DNA of 64,000 nt from Xaviernesmea rhizosphaerae (GCF_001938945.1 NZ_MKIO01000017.1:1-64000); one strand, 5' to 3'; positions 54,983 to 64,000 are shown, counted from the first letter of the stretch. The notes: a model not told the origin generated them from the letters alone. Program-made: numbers and translations.

Positions 54983-56356
54983 ATGACCCGACAGCCCAAG
55001 ATCACCTTCATCGGCGCCGGCTCCACCGTCTTCATGAAGAACATCATCGGCGACGTGCTGCAGCGCCAAGCGCTGGCCGACGCCACCATCGCGCTGATGG
55101 ACATCAATCCGCAGCGTCTCGCCGAAAGCGAGATCGTCGCCGGCAAGCTCGTGCGCACGCTCGGCACCAAGGCGAAGATCGAGACCCATTCCAACCAGAA
55201 GAAGGCGCTGGAGGGGGCGGATTTCGTCGTCGTCGCCTTCCAGATCGGCGGTTATGAGCCGGCGACCGTCACCGATTTCGAAGTGCCGAAGAAATACGGC
55301 CTGCGCCAGACCATCGCCGATACGCTCGGCGTCGGCGGCATCATGCGCGGCCTGCGCACCGTGCCGCATCTCTGGTCGATCTGCGAGGACATGCTGGCCG
55401 TCTGCCCCAATGCCATCCTCCTGCAATATGTGAACCCGATGGCGATCAACACCTGGGCGATCGCCGAGAAATATCCAACCATCCGGCAGGTCGGTCTCTG
55501 CCACTCGGTGCAGGGCACCGCCGCCGAGCTTGCCCGCGACCTCGACATTCCGGTGAACGAGATCCGCTACCGCGCCGCCGGCATCAACCACATGGCCTTC
55601 TACCTCTCCTTCGAGCATCGCCAGGCCGATGGCAGCTTCCGCAACCTCTATCCGGATCTGCTGCGCGGCTATCGCGAGGGGCGCTTCCCCAAGGAAAGCC
55701 ACTGGAACCCGCGCTGCCCGAACAAGGTGCGCTACGAGATGCTGACCCGGCTCGGCTATTTCGTCACCGAAAGCTCGGAGCATTTCGCCGAATACACGCC
55801 CTATTTCATCAAGGAAGGCCGCGAGGACCTGATCGAGAAATTCGGCATTCCGCTGGACGAATATCCCAAGCGCTGCGTCGAGCAGATCGAGCGCTGGAAG
55901 GGCCAGGCGGCCGCCTATCAGGAGGCCGAGACCATCGAGGTCAAGGAGAGCCATGAATACGCCTCCTCGATCATGAACTCGGTCTGGACCGGCGAGCCCT
56001 CGGTGATCTACGGCAATGTCCGCAACAATGGCTGCATCACCTCTCTGCCGGAAAACTGCGCGGCGGAAGTGCCCTGCCTCGTCGATGCCTCGGGCATCCA
56101 GCCGACCTATATCGGCGCGCTGCCGCCGCAGCTCACCGCGCTGATCCGCACCAACATCAATGTGCAGGAACTCACCGTCGCCGCGCTGATGACCGAGAAC
56201 CGCGAGCACATCTATCACGCGGCGATGATGGACCCGCACACGGCGGCCGAGCTCGATCTCGACCAGATCTGGTCGCTGACCGACGATCTGATCGCCGCCC
56301 ATGGCGCCTTCCTGCCGGAATGGGCCCGCGGCCGCCGCAAGATCCAGGCTGCCTGA
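54983..56356 (+). CDS. agaL2: GH4 alpha-galactosidase AgaL2 (MelA-like)
   Basis: A 457-residue GH4 enzyme close to MelA in length. It shows ITFIGAGSTVFMKNIIGDVL, QYVNPMAINTWAIAEKY, VGLCHSVQGTAAELA and RAAGINHMAFYLSF. It is clearly divergent from AgaL1, so the two may prefer different galactosides (for example melibiose against raffinose or stachyose), which is inference. The ATG at 54983 has AAAGG upstream. It closes the agp operon. Confidence 0.9.
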   Translation: MTRQPKITFIGAGSTVFMKNIIGDVLQRQALADATIALMDINPQRLAESEIVAGKLVRTLGTKAKIETHSNQKKALEGADFVVVAFQIGGYEPATVTDFEVPKKYGLRQTIADTLGVGGIMRGLRTVPHLWSICEDMLAVCPNAILLQYVNPMAINTWAIAEKYPTIRQVGLCHSVQGTAAELARDLDIPVNEIRYRAAGINHMAFYLSFEHRQADGSFRNLYPDLLRGYREGRFPKESHWNPRCPNKVRYEMLTRLGYFVTESSEHFAEYTPYFIKEGREDLIEKFGIPLDEYPKRCVEQIERWKGQAAAYQEAETIEVKESHEYASSIMNSVWTGEPSVIYGNVRNNGCITSLPENCAAEVPCLVDASGIQPTYIGALPPQLTALIRTNINVQELTVAALMTENREHIYHAAMMDPHTAAELDLDQIWSLTDDLIAAHGAFLPEWARGRRKIQAA

Positions 56357-56827
56357 GATCCTCCCGCTCAGACAGCCGCCTATGCCGGGGTTTCCCGGCA
56401 TGGCAAAAGCCCCGGGGCAGGCGAAGCGCGTTTTCAACTCCCTGCGCGCTCGCGAAATTCCTTCTGTCCCCAAGGGCTTCGATCAGGGGCGGGGCGGCTG
56501 CGGCCGCCCCGCTGCTTGACCGATTCCCGCATCGGACCGCAGACCCGTCCCGCCGATTGCGAGGGCCGGACAGCGGCCCTTTGCGCCGCTTCTCTCGACC
56601 GGTTCTTGGAAGTCGCTCGCCGCGCTTTAAGCCCCTGTTTCGTCGCGTATCGTTATCGCGAAACCGATGCCCGCTTTCGCGCGCCCTGCTTCCGGCCGTT
56701 GCTCATCCCCAGCCTTGAGGGCTGGATCGTGCAGCCCTGATATCTTCTCGCTTGCCATCCTTCGCATCTGCGCCAATTTTTGCCTCTGGTTGCCGGGTGT
56801 CACCGGCGATGCAGCACAGGGAGACGC
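56357..56827. other. 471-bp intergenic region between agaL2 and gcd
   Basis: No convincing gene. It contains several hairpins: a complex one at about 56380-56420 (GCCGGGGTTTCCCGGC), AGGGCCG/CGGCCCT at 56562-56580 and CAGCC/GGCTG at about 56711-56725. One of these probably ends the agp transcript. The gcd promoter should lie near its right end. Confidence 0.55.
56562..56580 (+). terminator. Possible terminator hairpin of the agp operon
   Basis: AGGGCCG and CGGCCCT form a 7-bp stem with a GACAG loop, followed by TTGCG. There is no long T-run, so strength is uncertain. Confidence 0.35.
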
Positions 56828-59260
56828 ATGGTGGTGGCGACGAGCGAAGCGACCCGAGGCGGGTGGCAGGTCTGGGCGGTGCGGGCGCTGGGCGCGCTCT
56901 TCGTTGCCCTTGGCGTGATGCTGGCGATCGGCGGAACCACGCTCGCCTTCCTGGGCGGCTCTCCCTATTACGTGCTGGCCGGTCTCGGCCTGATCGCGTC
57001 AGGCGTCCAGCTTCTGCGGCTGAAGCGCGAGGGCGCGCTGATCTACGCTGTCGTCTTCGCGCTCACCCTGTTCTGGGCGTTCTGGGAGGTGGGCCTGCGC
57101 GGCTGGGCGCTGGTGCCCCGCATCATCCCGCCCGCGCTGATGATGATGCTGGTGATCCTCGCCCTGCCCACGCTCATGCCGGGCCGCGTGACCGCGCGCA
57201 GAAGCATCGGTGGAGCCTTGGCGCTGGCCGCCGTGCTCGTGGTCGGCGGCGTGGGCATCTCGCTGCGCAATGCGCCCGTCGCGCCGCCGCTTCTCACCTT
57301 TCCCATGGCCGGCATCTTCCGGATGGACGATCCCTCCCTGCGTATGACCGGGCGTGACTGGCCCGCCTATGGCGGCACGGAAGCCGCGCGCCGCTTCTCG
57401 CCGCTCGACCAGATCACGCGGGAAAATGTCGGCAGCCTCAAGCGGGTCTGGACGGCCCATACCGGCGACATGCCGGCCAATCCCGCAAACAGCAAATATG
57501 GCGCCGAGACAACGCCGCTAAAAATCGGCGACACGCTCTATCTCTGCTCGGCGAAGAACATCCTGATCGCGCTCGATGCCGCCAATGGCAAGGAGCGCTG
57601 GCGCCATGATCCCGGCGTTTCGGATGCCTGGATTCCCTACACCGCCGCCTGCCGCGGCGTGGCCTTCTACGAGAAGCCCGGCACGACCTATGGCGAGGTC
57701 TGCGGCCGGCGCATCATCGAGGGCACGCTCGACGGCCGCCTGATCGCGGTGGATGCCAATAACGGCAAGCCCTGCGCCGATTTCGGCGAGGGCGGCGAAG
57801 TCGATATCAAGAAGGGCATGGGCGCGGTCTTCCCCGGCATGGTGTCGATCACCTCTGCGCCCACCATCGTGCGCGGCGTGGTGGTCACGGGCCATCAGGT
57901 GCTCGACGGGCAGGAGCGCTCCGCGCCTGCGGGCGTGATCCAGGGCTTCGACGCCGTGACCGGCGCGCTGCGCTGGGCCTGGGACATGAAGCAGCCCGAG
58001 AAGACCGGCCTGCCGCCGGAAGGACAGACCTATGCGCGCGGTACGCCGAACATGTGGACCACGGCCAGCGGCGACGAGGCCCTCGGCCTGGTCTACCTGC
58101 CCATGGGCAATTCCGCCGTCGATTACTGGAGCGGCGACCGCTCGCCGGAGGAGGACCGCTATGCTACCTCGCTGGTGGCCATCGATGTGACGACCGGCAA
58201 GCCGGTCTGGAATTTCCAGACCGTCCATATCGATGTCTGGGATTACGATCTCGGCTCGCAGGCGACGCTGATCGACTTCCCCGGCCCCGGCGGCAGCTCG
58301 GTTCCGGCTCTGCTCCTGCCGTCGAAACAGGGGGATCTCTATGTGCTCGACCGGCGCACCGGAAAGCCGATCACTTCGGTGCAGGAGCGTCTAGCGCCGC
58401 AGGGCGGGGTGGAGCCGGACCGGCGCGCCCGCACACAGCCCCATTCCATCTATCACACGCTGCGCAAGCCGTCGCTTAGCGAGGACAGGATGTGGGGTAT
58501 CTCGCCGGTTGACCAGATGCTGTGCCGCATCCAGTTCCGCATGGCCAATTACCACGGCTTCTACACGCCGCCTTCGGCCGACAAGCCCTGGATCGAATAT
58601 CCCGGCTATAATGGCGGCTCGGACTGGGGCGGCATTGCCGTTGATCCCTCGCGCGGCGTCATCATCGCCAATTACAACGACATTCCCAACCTCAACCGCT
58701 TGGTGCCGCGCGCCGAGGCCGACGCCAAGGGCTGGACGCCGCGGTCGCAGGCACGCGGCGGCCGTTCAGGTTCGAAGGCGGAAGGCGCGGGCGATCCGCA
58801 GGCCGGCGCTCCCTATGCCATCGACATCAATGCCGGCTGGCGCCTGTCCGGCACCGGGCTTTCCTGCAAGGAGCCACCCTATGGCGGCATCCGCGCCATC
58901 GACGTGGCCAGCGGCCGCACGCTGTGGGACCGGCCTTTCGGCACGGCCCGCAGGAACGGCCCCTTCGGCATTCCCTCGATGCTGCCGGTGACGATCGGCA
59001 CGCCGAACAATGGCGGCGCCATCATCACCGCAGGCGGCATCCTGTTCATCGCCGCTGCCACGGATGACCTGATCCGCGCCATCGATCTGCGTACTGGGGA
59101 AACGCTGTGGCAGGACACCTTGCCGGCCGGAGGGCAGGCGACGCCGATCACCTATGAGATGGGCGGGCGGCAATATCTCGTCATCATGGCCGGCGGCCAT
59201 CACTTCATGGAAACGCCGATCGGCGATGCCGTCATCGCCTATGCCCTGCCGGAGAGATAA
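56828..59260 (+). CDS. gcd: Membrane-bound PQQ-dependent glucose dehydrogenase
   Basis: 810 residues. Five N-terminal membrane helices (about 15-150; ALGALFVALGVMLAIGGTTL, MMMLVILALPTLMPG) precede a PQQ beta-propeller starting RDWPAYGGTEAARRFSPLDQ. Propeller hallmarks include WIPYTAACRGVAFY, GMVSITSAPTIVRGVVVTG, YWSGDRSPEEDRYATSLVAI, DVWDYDLGSQATL and NGGSDWGGIAVDPSRG. It oxidises glucose to gluconolactone in the periplasm and feeds electrons to quinone. In soil bacteria the acid solubilises phosphate. The ATG at 56828 has AGGGAGA upstream. No pqq synthesis genes lie in the window. Confidence 0.93.
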   Translation: MVVATSEATRGGWQVWAVRALGALFVALGVMLAIGGTTLAFLGGSPYYVLAGLGLIASGVQLLRLKREGALIYAVVFALTLFWAFWEVGLRGWALVPRIIPPALMMMLVILALPTLMPGRVTARRSIGGALALAAVLVVGGVGISLRNAPVAPPLLTFPMAGIFRMDDPSLRMTGRDWPAYGGTEAARRFSPLDQITRENVGSLKRVWTAHTGDMPANPANSKYGAETTPLKIGDTLYLCSAKNILIALDAANGKERWRHDPGVSDAWIPYTAACRGVAFYEKPGTTYGEVCGRRIIEGTLDGRLIAVDANNGKPCADFGEGGEVDIKKGMGAVFPGMVSITSAPTIVRGVVVTGHQVLDGQERSAPAGVIQGFDAVTGALRWAWDMKQPEKTGLPPEGQTYARGTPNMWTTASGDEALGLVYLPMGNSAVDYWSGDRSPEEDRYATSLVAIDVTTGKPVWNFQTVHIDVWDYDLGSQATLIDFPGPGGSSVPALLLPSKQGDLYVLDRRTGKPITSVQERLAPQGGVEPDRRARTQPHSIYHTLRKPSLSEDRMWGISPVDQMLCRIQFRMANYHGFYTPPSADKPWIEYPGYNGGSDWGGIAVDPSRGVIIANYNDIPNLNRLVPRAEADAKGWTPRSQARGGRSGSKAEGAGDPQAGAPYAIDINAGWRLSGTGLSCKEPPYGGIRAIDVASGRTLWDRPFGTARRNGPFGIPSMLPVTIGTPNNGGAIITAGGILFIAAATDDLIRAIDLRTGETLWQDTLPAGGQATPITYEMGGRQYLVIMAGGHHFMETPIGDAVIAYALPER

Positions 59261-59269
59261 AAAAGGCCG

Positions 59270-60079
59270 TCAGACCTGTTGTGTGCGGGCCGGCTCCGCC
59301 GGCTCGCCGGGGGAGAACAGGCGCACGTCGACGCCATTCTCGCTGACGATCACCGCCGTGCCGTCGGGAATTTCCACCCAGGCATTGTGATCGTCGTCGA
59401 GCGGTTCGGAAACGAGGCAATAGCCGCCGCTCGGGCCCATGGGCGCAGCATAAAGCGTCGGCGCGCGCCAGTCGCTGGCATAGCGGATGGCATAGAGCGT
59501 CTCGCCATCGGAAAAGGCGGCGGTGAAGCGCACCAGAACTTCCTGGCCGAGATGACCCGCCAGCCGCTCGACAAAGGCGATGGTCTCGCCCACCGCACCG
59601 ATTGGATCGCGGTCCAGGCCGAATTGCAGGGCCATCAGGAACAGAAGCTCGCTGTCGGTCGTGCCCTGGCGCTGGCTGTAGAGCTCATCGTCGAGCATGG
59701 CCTCCATCGGCCGGCGCAGCGTGTCGAAATGGCCGACCTGGCCATTGTGCATGAAGGACCAGCGGCCATGGGTGAAGGGATGGCAATTGTCCCGGCGGGT
59801 GCCGCCGCCGGTGGCGGCGCGCACATGGGCGAGAAACAAAGGCGAGCGGATCTGCCGGGCAATGCTTTTCAGATTGCAGTCCGACCAGGCGGGCAGGATG
59901 TCGCGATAGCGGCCGGGCTCGGGATGATCGCCATACCACGCAATGCCGAAACCATCGCCATTGGTGGCCGTGGTGGCACGCGTGGCGCAATGCGACTGGG
60001 CGATGAGCGAATGGGCCGGAGACGACACCAGTTCCTCCAGATAGAGAGGCTCTCCGCGATAGGCAGCCCAGCGGCACAT
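59270..60079 (-). CDS. Class II glutamine amidotransferase, YafJ type
   Basis: A 269-residue Ntn-hydrolase-type protein. After Met removal, Cys2 (MCRWAAYRGEPLYLEELV) becomes the nucleophile. Further conserved parts are NGDGFGIAWYGDHPEPGRY, LAHVRAATGGGTRRDNCHPF and FMHNGQVGHF. It is a stand-alone glutaminase-type domain whose acceptor is unknown. The ATG at 60079 is fixed by Cys2 and by AAGGAG upstream. Confidence 0.88.
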   Translation of the reverse strand: MCRWAAYRGEPLYLEELVSSPAHSLIAQSHCATRATTATNGDGFGIAWYGDHPEPGRYRDILPAWSDCNLKSIARQIRSPLFLAHVRAATGGGTRRDNCHPFTHGRWSFMHNGQVGHFDTLRRPMEAMLDDELYSQRQGTTDSELLFLMALQFGLDRDPIGAVGETIAFVERLAGHLGQEVLVRFTAAFSDGETLYAIRYASDWRAPTLYAAPMGPSGGYCLVSEPLDDDHNAWVEIPDGTAVIVSENGVDVRLFSPGEPAEPARTQQV

Positions 60080-60410
60080 CGTGTCATGCTCCTTGTTTGA
60101 TCGGGGTCGGTTCGGGCGATCGGTCTGTCTGTGGTCTGGCAGTGGTGTGAAAGGGGAGGGCCGAATCAGCGGCCGGCAGCATTTCATTAACCCTGTTTTG
60201 ACCGATGATCCGCCCGAAGAGGTAAAAATTCGTTAAGAAGTCGTCACGCGTGCAGCACCCGCCTGTCCTCCTGGGTGAGGCCCGAATTCATAAGCCGGCT
60301 TCTGAATCTTCGACCGGAAAGGCCGGAAGGCTCAGGTGCCGGATCGCCGGCGGCCTGTCCCAGGTCCGGGGACCGCATGCCGTGAACGCTGAAGACCCCA
60401 GGCAAATAAT

Positions 60411-60424
60411 CGAACAAACATTCC
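60411..60424. promoter_or_regulatory. IolR-like operator upstream of the RpiR-type regulator
   Basis: CGAACAAACATTCC fits GGAA-N6-TTCC with one mismatch. It runs directly into CATATTGACT, a likely -35 region, which is also shared with the iolC promoter. This suggests autoregulation of the regulator gene. Confidence 0.55.
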
Positions 60425-60514
60425 ATATTGACTTTACCTGCACAAAGAATTTCATCTTCTGCCTGAGACAGGACAGCCCTTGAGCAAGAGGGCAGAAGAA
60501 GGACCGTAGCGCCC

Positions 60515-61375
60515 ATGTCTGACGCTGAAGTGGCCGAGGACGTGCCGCAGGATTTCGACGCCTTGAAGGCGGCCATTCTCGAGCGCAAGGCGAGCCTGCC
60601 CAAGCGGCTGAAGCAGGTGGCGGCCTATGCGCTCGATCATCCCGACGAGATCGCCTTCGGCACGGCCGCCAGCATCGCCGCCAGCGCTGAGGTTCAGCCC
60701 TCCACCCTTGTCCGCTTCGCCCAGCATTTCGGCTTCGAGGGCTTTTCCAGCCTGCAGCAGATCTTCCGCGCGCGGCTGCGCGAGCGAGCGCCGGCCTATG
60801 AGGACCGGCTGAAATCCCTGGGCGATAACGATCACAGCCGCCTGGAAAGCGGCGCGATCCTCAACGGCTTCGTGGCCGCTGCCCATCGCTCGCTCGACAA
60901 TGTCGCGACCTCGGTGGATCCAGAAAAATTCGAGGCGGCGGCCGATCTGCTGGCGCGGGCGGAAACGATCTACCTGATCGCCCGCCGCCGCTCCTATCCG
61001 CTGTCGAGCTACATGGCTTATGCCTTCGGCAAGCTGAAGATCCGCTGCCAGACCGTTGGCACCGCCGCCGGGATCGACGAGGATCTCCTCTCCATGGCCA
61101 GCCCACGCGATGCCGCTTTTGCGGTGAGCTTTTCGCCCTATGCCACCGAGACCGTGCATCAGGCGCGGCTCCTGGCCACGCGCGGCGTGCCGGTGGTGTC
61201 GCTCACCGACTCCGCCTTTTCCCCTTTGAGCGAAAGCGCACGGTTCTGGTTCGAGATCGTCGAGGCCGACCATGCCGGCTTTCGCTCGCTCTCGGCCAGC
61301 ATGGCCTTCGCCATGGCGCTGACGGTTGCCGTTGCGGAGCGCCGGCGTCGGCTGGCTTCGCAGCATATGGAATGA
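60515..61375 (+). CDS. iolR: RpiR-family regulator of inositol genes (IolR-like)
   Basis: 286 residues. An N-terminal HTH_6 domain (about 10-85; AILERKASLPKRLKQVAAYA, ASIAASAEVQPSTLVRFAQH) is followed by a SIS sugar-phosphate-binding domain (about 130-265; YLIARRRSYPLSSYMAYAFG, AFAVSFSPYATET). In S. meliloti an RpiR-type IolR represses iol genes. It lies directly upstream of iolC, and operator-like sites precede both. The effector is probably a phosphorylated inositol breakdown product. Confidence 0.87.
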   Translation: MSDAEVAEDVPQDFDALKAAILERKASLPKRLKQVAAYALDHPDEIAFGTAASIAASAEVQPSTLVRFAQHFGFEGFSSLQQIFRARLRERAPAYEDRLKSLGDNDHSRLESGAILNGFVAAAHRSLDNVATSVDPEKFEAAADLLARAETIYLIARRRSYPLSSYMAYAFGKLKIRCQTVGTAAGIDEDLLSMASPRDAAFAVSFSPYATETVHQARLLATRGVPVVSLTDSAFSPLSESARFWFEIVEADHAGFRSLSASMAFAMALTVAVAERRRRLASQHME

Positions 61376-61382
61376 AAATTCC
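61369..61382. promoter_or_regulatory. IolR-like operator upstream of iolC
   Basis: GGAATGAAAATTCC is a perfect GGAA-N6-TTCC site overlapping the last codons and stop of the regulator gene. As before the regulator gene, it is followed by CATATTGAC, here TTGACG as a likely -35 element, with TTTCAT 17 bp later as a weak -10. Confidence 0.65.
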
Positions 61383-61497
61383 ATATTGACGAGATAGCGG
61401 AATTTATGTTTCATAAGGTCATCGGGATGGAATGCGGGCGTCCCGTCGTCTGCCGCTTCAAAAGCAGCCGGCGCGGCGCCTCGGGAGGAACGGGACC

Positions 61498-63435
61498 ATG
61501 AGCCAGACGACCCACGATGCCGCCACCAGGCCGCTTGACCTGATCACCATCGGCCGCGCCTCGGTCGATCTCTACGGCCAGCAGATCGGCACGCGGCTGG
61601 AGGATGTGGCGAGCTTCGCCAAGTCCGTCGGCGGCTGCCCGACCAACATTGCCGTCGGCACGGCCCGACTCGGGCTCAAATCCGCGCTCATCACCCGCGT
61701 CGGCGCCGAGCAGATGGGCCGCTTCATCGTCGAGCAGCTGACGCGCGAGGGCGTGGAGACGGGCGGCATCGTCACCGACCCCGAAAGGCTGACGGCGCTG
61801 GCGATCCTCGCTGTCGAGAATTCCCACTCCTTCCCCCTGCTGTTCTACCGCGACCATTGCGCCGACAATGCGCTGTGCGAGGACGATATCGATCCCGCCT
61901 TCATCGCCTCGGCCCGCGCGGTTCTGGTCAGCGGCACGCACTTCTCCCGGCCGAACACCGATGCCGCCCAGCGCAAGGCGATCCGCATCGCCAGGGAGGC
62001 TGGCGCCAAGATCGTGTTCGATATCGATTACCGCCCCAATCTCTGGGGCCTGGCCGGGCATGATGCGGGTGACAACCGCTACATCGCCTCCGAGCGCGTC
62101 TCGGCGCATCTGAAGACGGTGCTGGCCGATTGTGACCTGATCGTCGGCACGGAGGAAGAGGTGCTGATCGCTTCGGGCGAGAGCGACCTTCTGGCGGCGC
62201 TCAAGACCATTCGCGCGCTGTCGGCCGCCACCATCGTCCTGAAGCGCGGGCCGATGGGCTGCATCGTCTATGACGGGCCGATCTCCGACAATCTGGAGGA
62301 CGGCATCGTCGGCAAGGGTTTTCCGATCGAGGTCTATAACGTACTCGGCGCCGGCGATGCCTTCCTCTCCGGCTTCCTGCGCGGCTGGCTGAAGGGCGAG
62401 CCGCATGCGACGTCGGCCACCTGGGCCAATGCCTGCGGGGCCTTTGCCGTCTCGCGCCTGCTCTGCGCGCCGGAGATCCCGACCTGGGTCGAGCTTAGCT
62501 ATTTCCTGGAGCATGGCAGCAAGGAGCGGGCGCTGCGCCAGGACGAGGCGATCAACCATGTGCACTGGGCCACGACCCGGCGGCGCGACATCCCCGCGCT
62601 GATGGCATTTGCCATCGACCACCGCAGCCAGCTGGAAGACATGGCCGGCGGCGATGCCAAGAAGCTCGCCCGCGTCCCCGCCTTCAAGGTGCTGGCCGTC
62701 AAGGCCGCGCGCCAGGTCGCCGCCGGCCGGCCTGGCTTCGGCATGCTGATCGACGACAAATATGGCCGCGAGGCGCTGTTTGCCGCAGGGAGCGAGAAGG
62801 ATTTCTGGATCGGCAAGCCGATCGAGCTGCCGGGCTCGCGCCCGCTTCAATTCGAGTTCAGCCAGGATCTCGGCAGCCGGCTCATCGACTGGCCGGTCGA
62901 TCACTGCATCAAGGTTCTAAGCTTCTTCCATCCCGACGACCCGGCGGAGCTGAAGGCGACGCAGATCGCCAAGCTGCGTTCGGCCTATGAGGCGGCGCGC
63001 AAGGTCGGCCGCGAGATCCTGATCGAGATCATCGCCGGCAAGCACGGAGCCCTTGACGACAGCACCATCGCCCGCGCGCTGGAGGAGCTTTACGATGCCG
63101 GGCTCAAGCCCGACTGGTGGAAGCTGGAGCCGCAGGCGAGCCGCGCTGCCTGGGCCGCCATCGACGCCGTGATCGAGGCGCGCGATCCGCTCTGCCGCGG
63201 CGTGGTGCTGCTCGGCCTGGAGGCGCCTTACGAGGTGCTGAAGGACGGCTTTGCCGCCGCCCGCTCGGCCCGCTCGGTCAAGGGCTTTGCCGTGGGACGC
63301 ACCATCTTCGCCGAGGCCGGCCGTGCCTGGCTCGACGGCACGATGGGCGACGAGGAGGCCGTGGCCGATATGGCGGGGCGCTTCCGTGCGCTGGTCGATC
63401 TCTGGCTGGGGCTGGATGCGTCCAAGGCCGCCTGA
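61498..63435 (+). CDS. iolC: 5-dehydro-2-deoxygluconokinase IolC fused to DUF2090
   Basis: 645 residues in two domains. The first (about 1-330) is a PfkB-type kinase: DLITIGRASVDLYGQQIGTR, SVGGCPTNIAVGTARLGL and the anion-hole motif YNVLGAGDAFLSGFLRGWL with catalytic Asp. It phosphorylates 5-dehydro-2-deoxy-D-gluconate in inositol breakdown. The second (about 335-645) is the DUF2090 aldolase-like domain (RDIPALMAFAIDHRSQLEDM, KVLSFFHPDDPAELK, WWKLEPQ). This fusion is frequent in proteobacterial IolC. ATG 61498 with GGGAGGAACGGG upstream is used. Confidence 0.93.
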   Translation: MSQTTHDAATRPLDLITIGRASVDLYGQQIGTRLEDVASFAKSVGGCPTNIAVGTARLGLKSALITRVGAEQMGRFIVEQLTREGVETGGIVTDPERLTALAILAVENSHSFPLLFYRDHCADNALCEDDIDPAFIASARAVLVSGTHFSRPNTDAAQRKAIRIAREAGAKIVFDIDYRPNLWGLAGHDAGDNRYIASERVSAHLKTVLADCDLIVGTEEEVLIASGESDLLAALKTIRALSAATIVLKRGPMGCIVYDGPISDNLEDGIVGKGFPIEVYNVLGAGDAFLSGFLRGWLKGEPHATSATWANACGAFAVSRLLCAPEIPTWVELSYFLEHGSKERALRQDEAINHVHWATTRRRDIPALMAFAIDHRSQLEDMAGGDAKKLARVPAFKVLAVKAARQVAAGRPGFGMLIDDKYGREALFAAGSEKDFWIGKPIELPGSRPLQFEFSQDLGSRLIDWPVDHCIKVLSFFHPDDPAELKATQIAKLRSAYEAARKVGREILIEIIAGKHGALDDSTIARALEELYDAGLKPDWWKLEPQASRAAWAAIDAVIEARDPLCRGVVLLGLEAPYEVLKDGFAAARSARSVKGFAVGRTIFAEAGRAWLDGTMGDEEAVADMAGRFRALVDLWLGLDASKAA

Positions 63436-63492
63436 GCGGGCCTGTCTGCGACAACGAAGGCAACAGGCGCTGCGCTGATGGCGCCTGCTGGT

Positions 63493-63537
63493 GCATCGGA
63501 CCGAAAAGTGGGAACCGGTTTTCGGAACATCCGATGC
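63493..63537. repeat. Palindromic intergenic repeat, copy 3
   Basis: A 45-bp element, GCATCGGACCGAAAAGTGGG through GGTTTTCGG to CATCCGATGC. It is almost the reverse complement of the copy at 36979-37024. It lies in the 204-bp gap between iolC and iolD and would form a strong hairpin in the iol transcript. Confidence 0.88.
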
Positions 63538-63639
63538 AAAAACAAAATGAGAGTGCCGAGCCGGATCTTGTGCGGCACTCTATGCTAAGACCCCTGCAAA
63601 GGAGCGGGCGCCGGGGAGCGCGCGCCGGAGGAGACACCG

Positions 63640-64000
63640 ATGAGCCAGACGATTGACCGGGGCACCGTGCGCCTGACGATGGCGCAGGCCGTGGCGCGCT
63701 TCCTGACCCGGCAGAAGACCGTGATCGATGGCGAGATCGTGCCGATCTTTGGCGGCGTCTTCGCCATTTTCGGCCATGGCAATGTCGCCGGCATCGGCGA
63801 GGCGCTGCATGGCATCAGAGACGAACTCCCCACCTTCCGCGCCCAGAACGAGCAGGGCATGGCCAATGCCGCCATCGCCTTCGCCAAGGCGAGCTTCCGC
63901 CGCCGCTTCATGGCCTGCACCACCTCGATCGGCCCCGGCGCCTTGAACATGGTGACCTCGGCGGCGCTGGCCCATGTCAACCGCCTGCCGGTGCTCTTCC
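63640..64000 (+). CDS. iolD: 3D-(3,5/4)-trihydroxycyclohexane-1,2-dione hydrolase IolD (partial)
   Basis: Only the first 120 codons are inside the window; the frame is open at the right edge. MSQTIDRGTVRLTMAQAVAR, FLTRQKTVIDGEIVPIFGGV and TFRAQNEQGMANAAIAFAKA fit IolD, a ThDP-dependent ring-opening enzyme of inositol breakdown. The Glu in AQNEQG is the expected cofactor-activating residue. The ATG at 63640 has GGAGGAG upstream. It follows iolC in the same direction. Confidence 0.92.
   Translation, partial: MSQTIDRGTVRLTMAQAVARFLTRQKTVIDGEIVPIFGGVFAIFGHGNVAGIGEALHGIRDELPTFRAQNEQGMANAAIAFAKASFRRRFMACTTSIGPGALNMVTSAALAHVNRLPVLF

Overview
The window looks like about 64 kb of a Rhizobiaceae-type alphaproteobacterium. 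It is GC-rich (mid-60s percent in most coding stretches I hand-counted). It carries the rhizobial alpha-galactoside (agp) cluster, a C-P lyase (phn) cluster with Pho boxes, inositol (iol) genes, a biliverdin-type phytochrome with HWE kinases, a plant-signal type LuxR regulator, and short rhizobial palindromic repeats. The genus cannot be fixed from the sequence alone.

Region by region. 1-1760: a complete IS3-family element and the tail of a rhizobial HTH gene. 1829-10744: a complete type I-C CRISPR-Cas locus (cas3-cas5c-cas8c-cas7c-cas4-cas1-cas2), followed by a leader and an array of 14 repeats and 13 spacers. cas8c appears to hold an internal start for Cas11c and a segment of clearly lower GC. 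10745-15742: a scarred accessory stretch with an IS3-family remnant, broken tetR, CMD-like and DUF6429-like genes, and an intact GlxA-type regulator divergent from two SDR genes. 15743-17782: a membrane GGDEF-EAL protein.

18532-26339: a locus like those described for plant-responsive LuxR solos. A LuxR protein with the Met/Trp pocket substitutions sits between two proline-iminopeptidase-like genes. One of these heads an operon for a peptide ABC transporter. Two near-identical 16-bp palindromes lie exactly 70 bp before the two peptidase start codons, which suggests one regulator controls both. 26464-39005: phosphonate uptake and C-P lyase genes (phnCDE1E2MN and phnGHIJKL plus an acetyltransferase, with divergent phnF), with two Pho-box-like sites and a PhnF-type palindrome. 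39077-40216: an M24 peptidase.

40386-45874: a light-sensing cluster with an HWE kinase, a bacteriophytochrome, a response regulator, a receiver-HWE kinase hybrid and an orphan receiver. 46120-56356: agpT-agaL1-agpABCD-agaL2 for alpha-galactoside uptake and hydrolysis. 56828-59260: PQQ glucose dehydrogenase. 59270-60079: a YafJ-type amidotransferase. 60515-64000: an RpiR/IolR regulator, an iolC-DUF2090 fusion and the start of iolD, with matching operator-like sites before the regulator and before iolC.

Much of the window serves uptake and use of plant or soil compounds (peptides, phosphonates, raffinose-type sugars, glucose, inositol), as expected of a root-associated bacterium. No tRNA or rRNA genes were seen.
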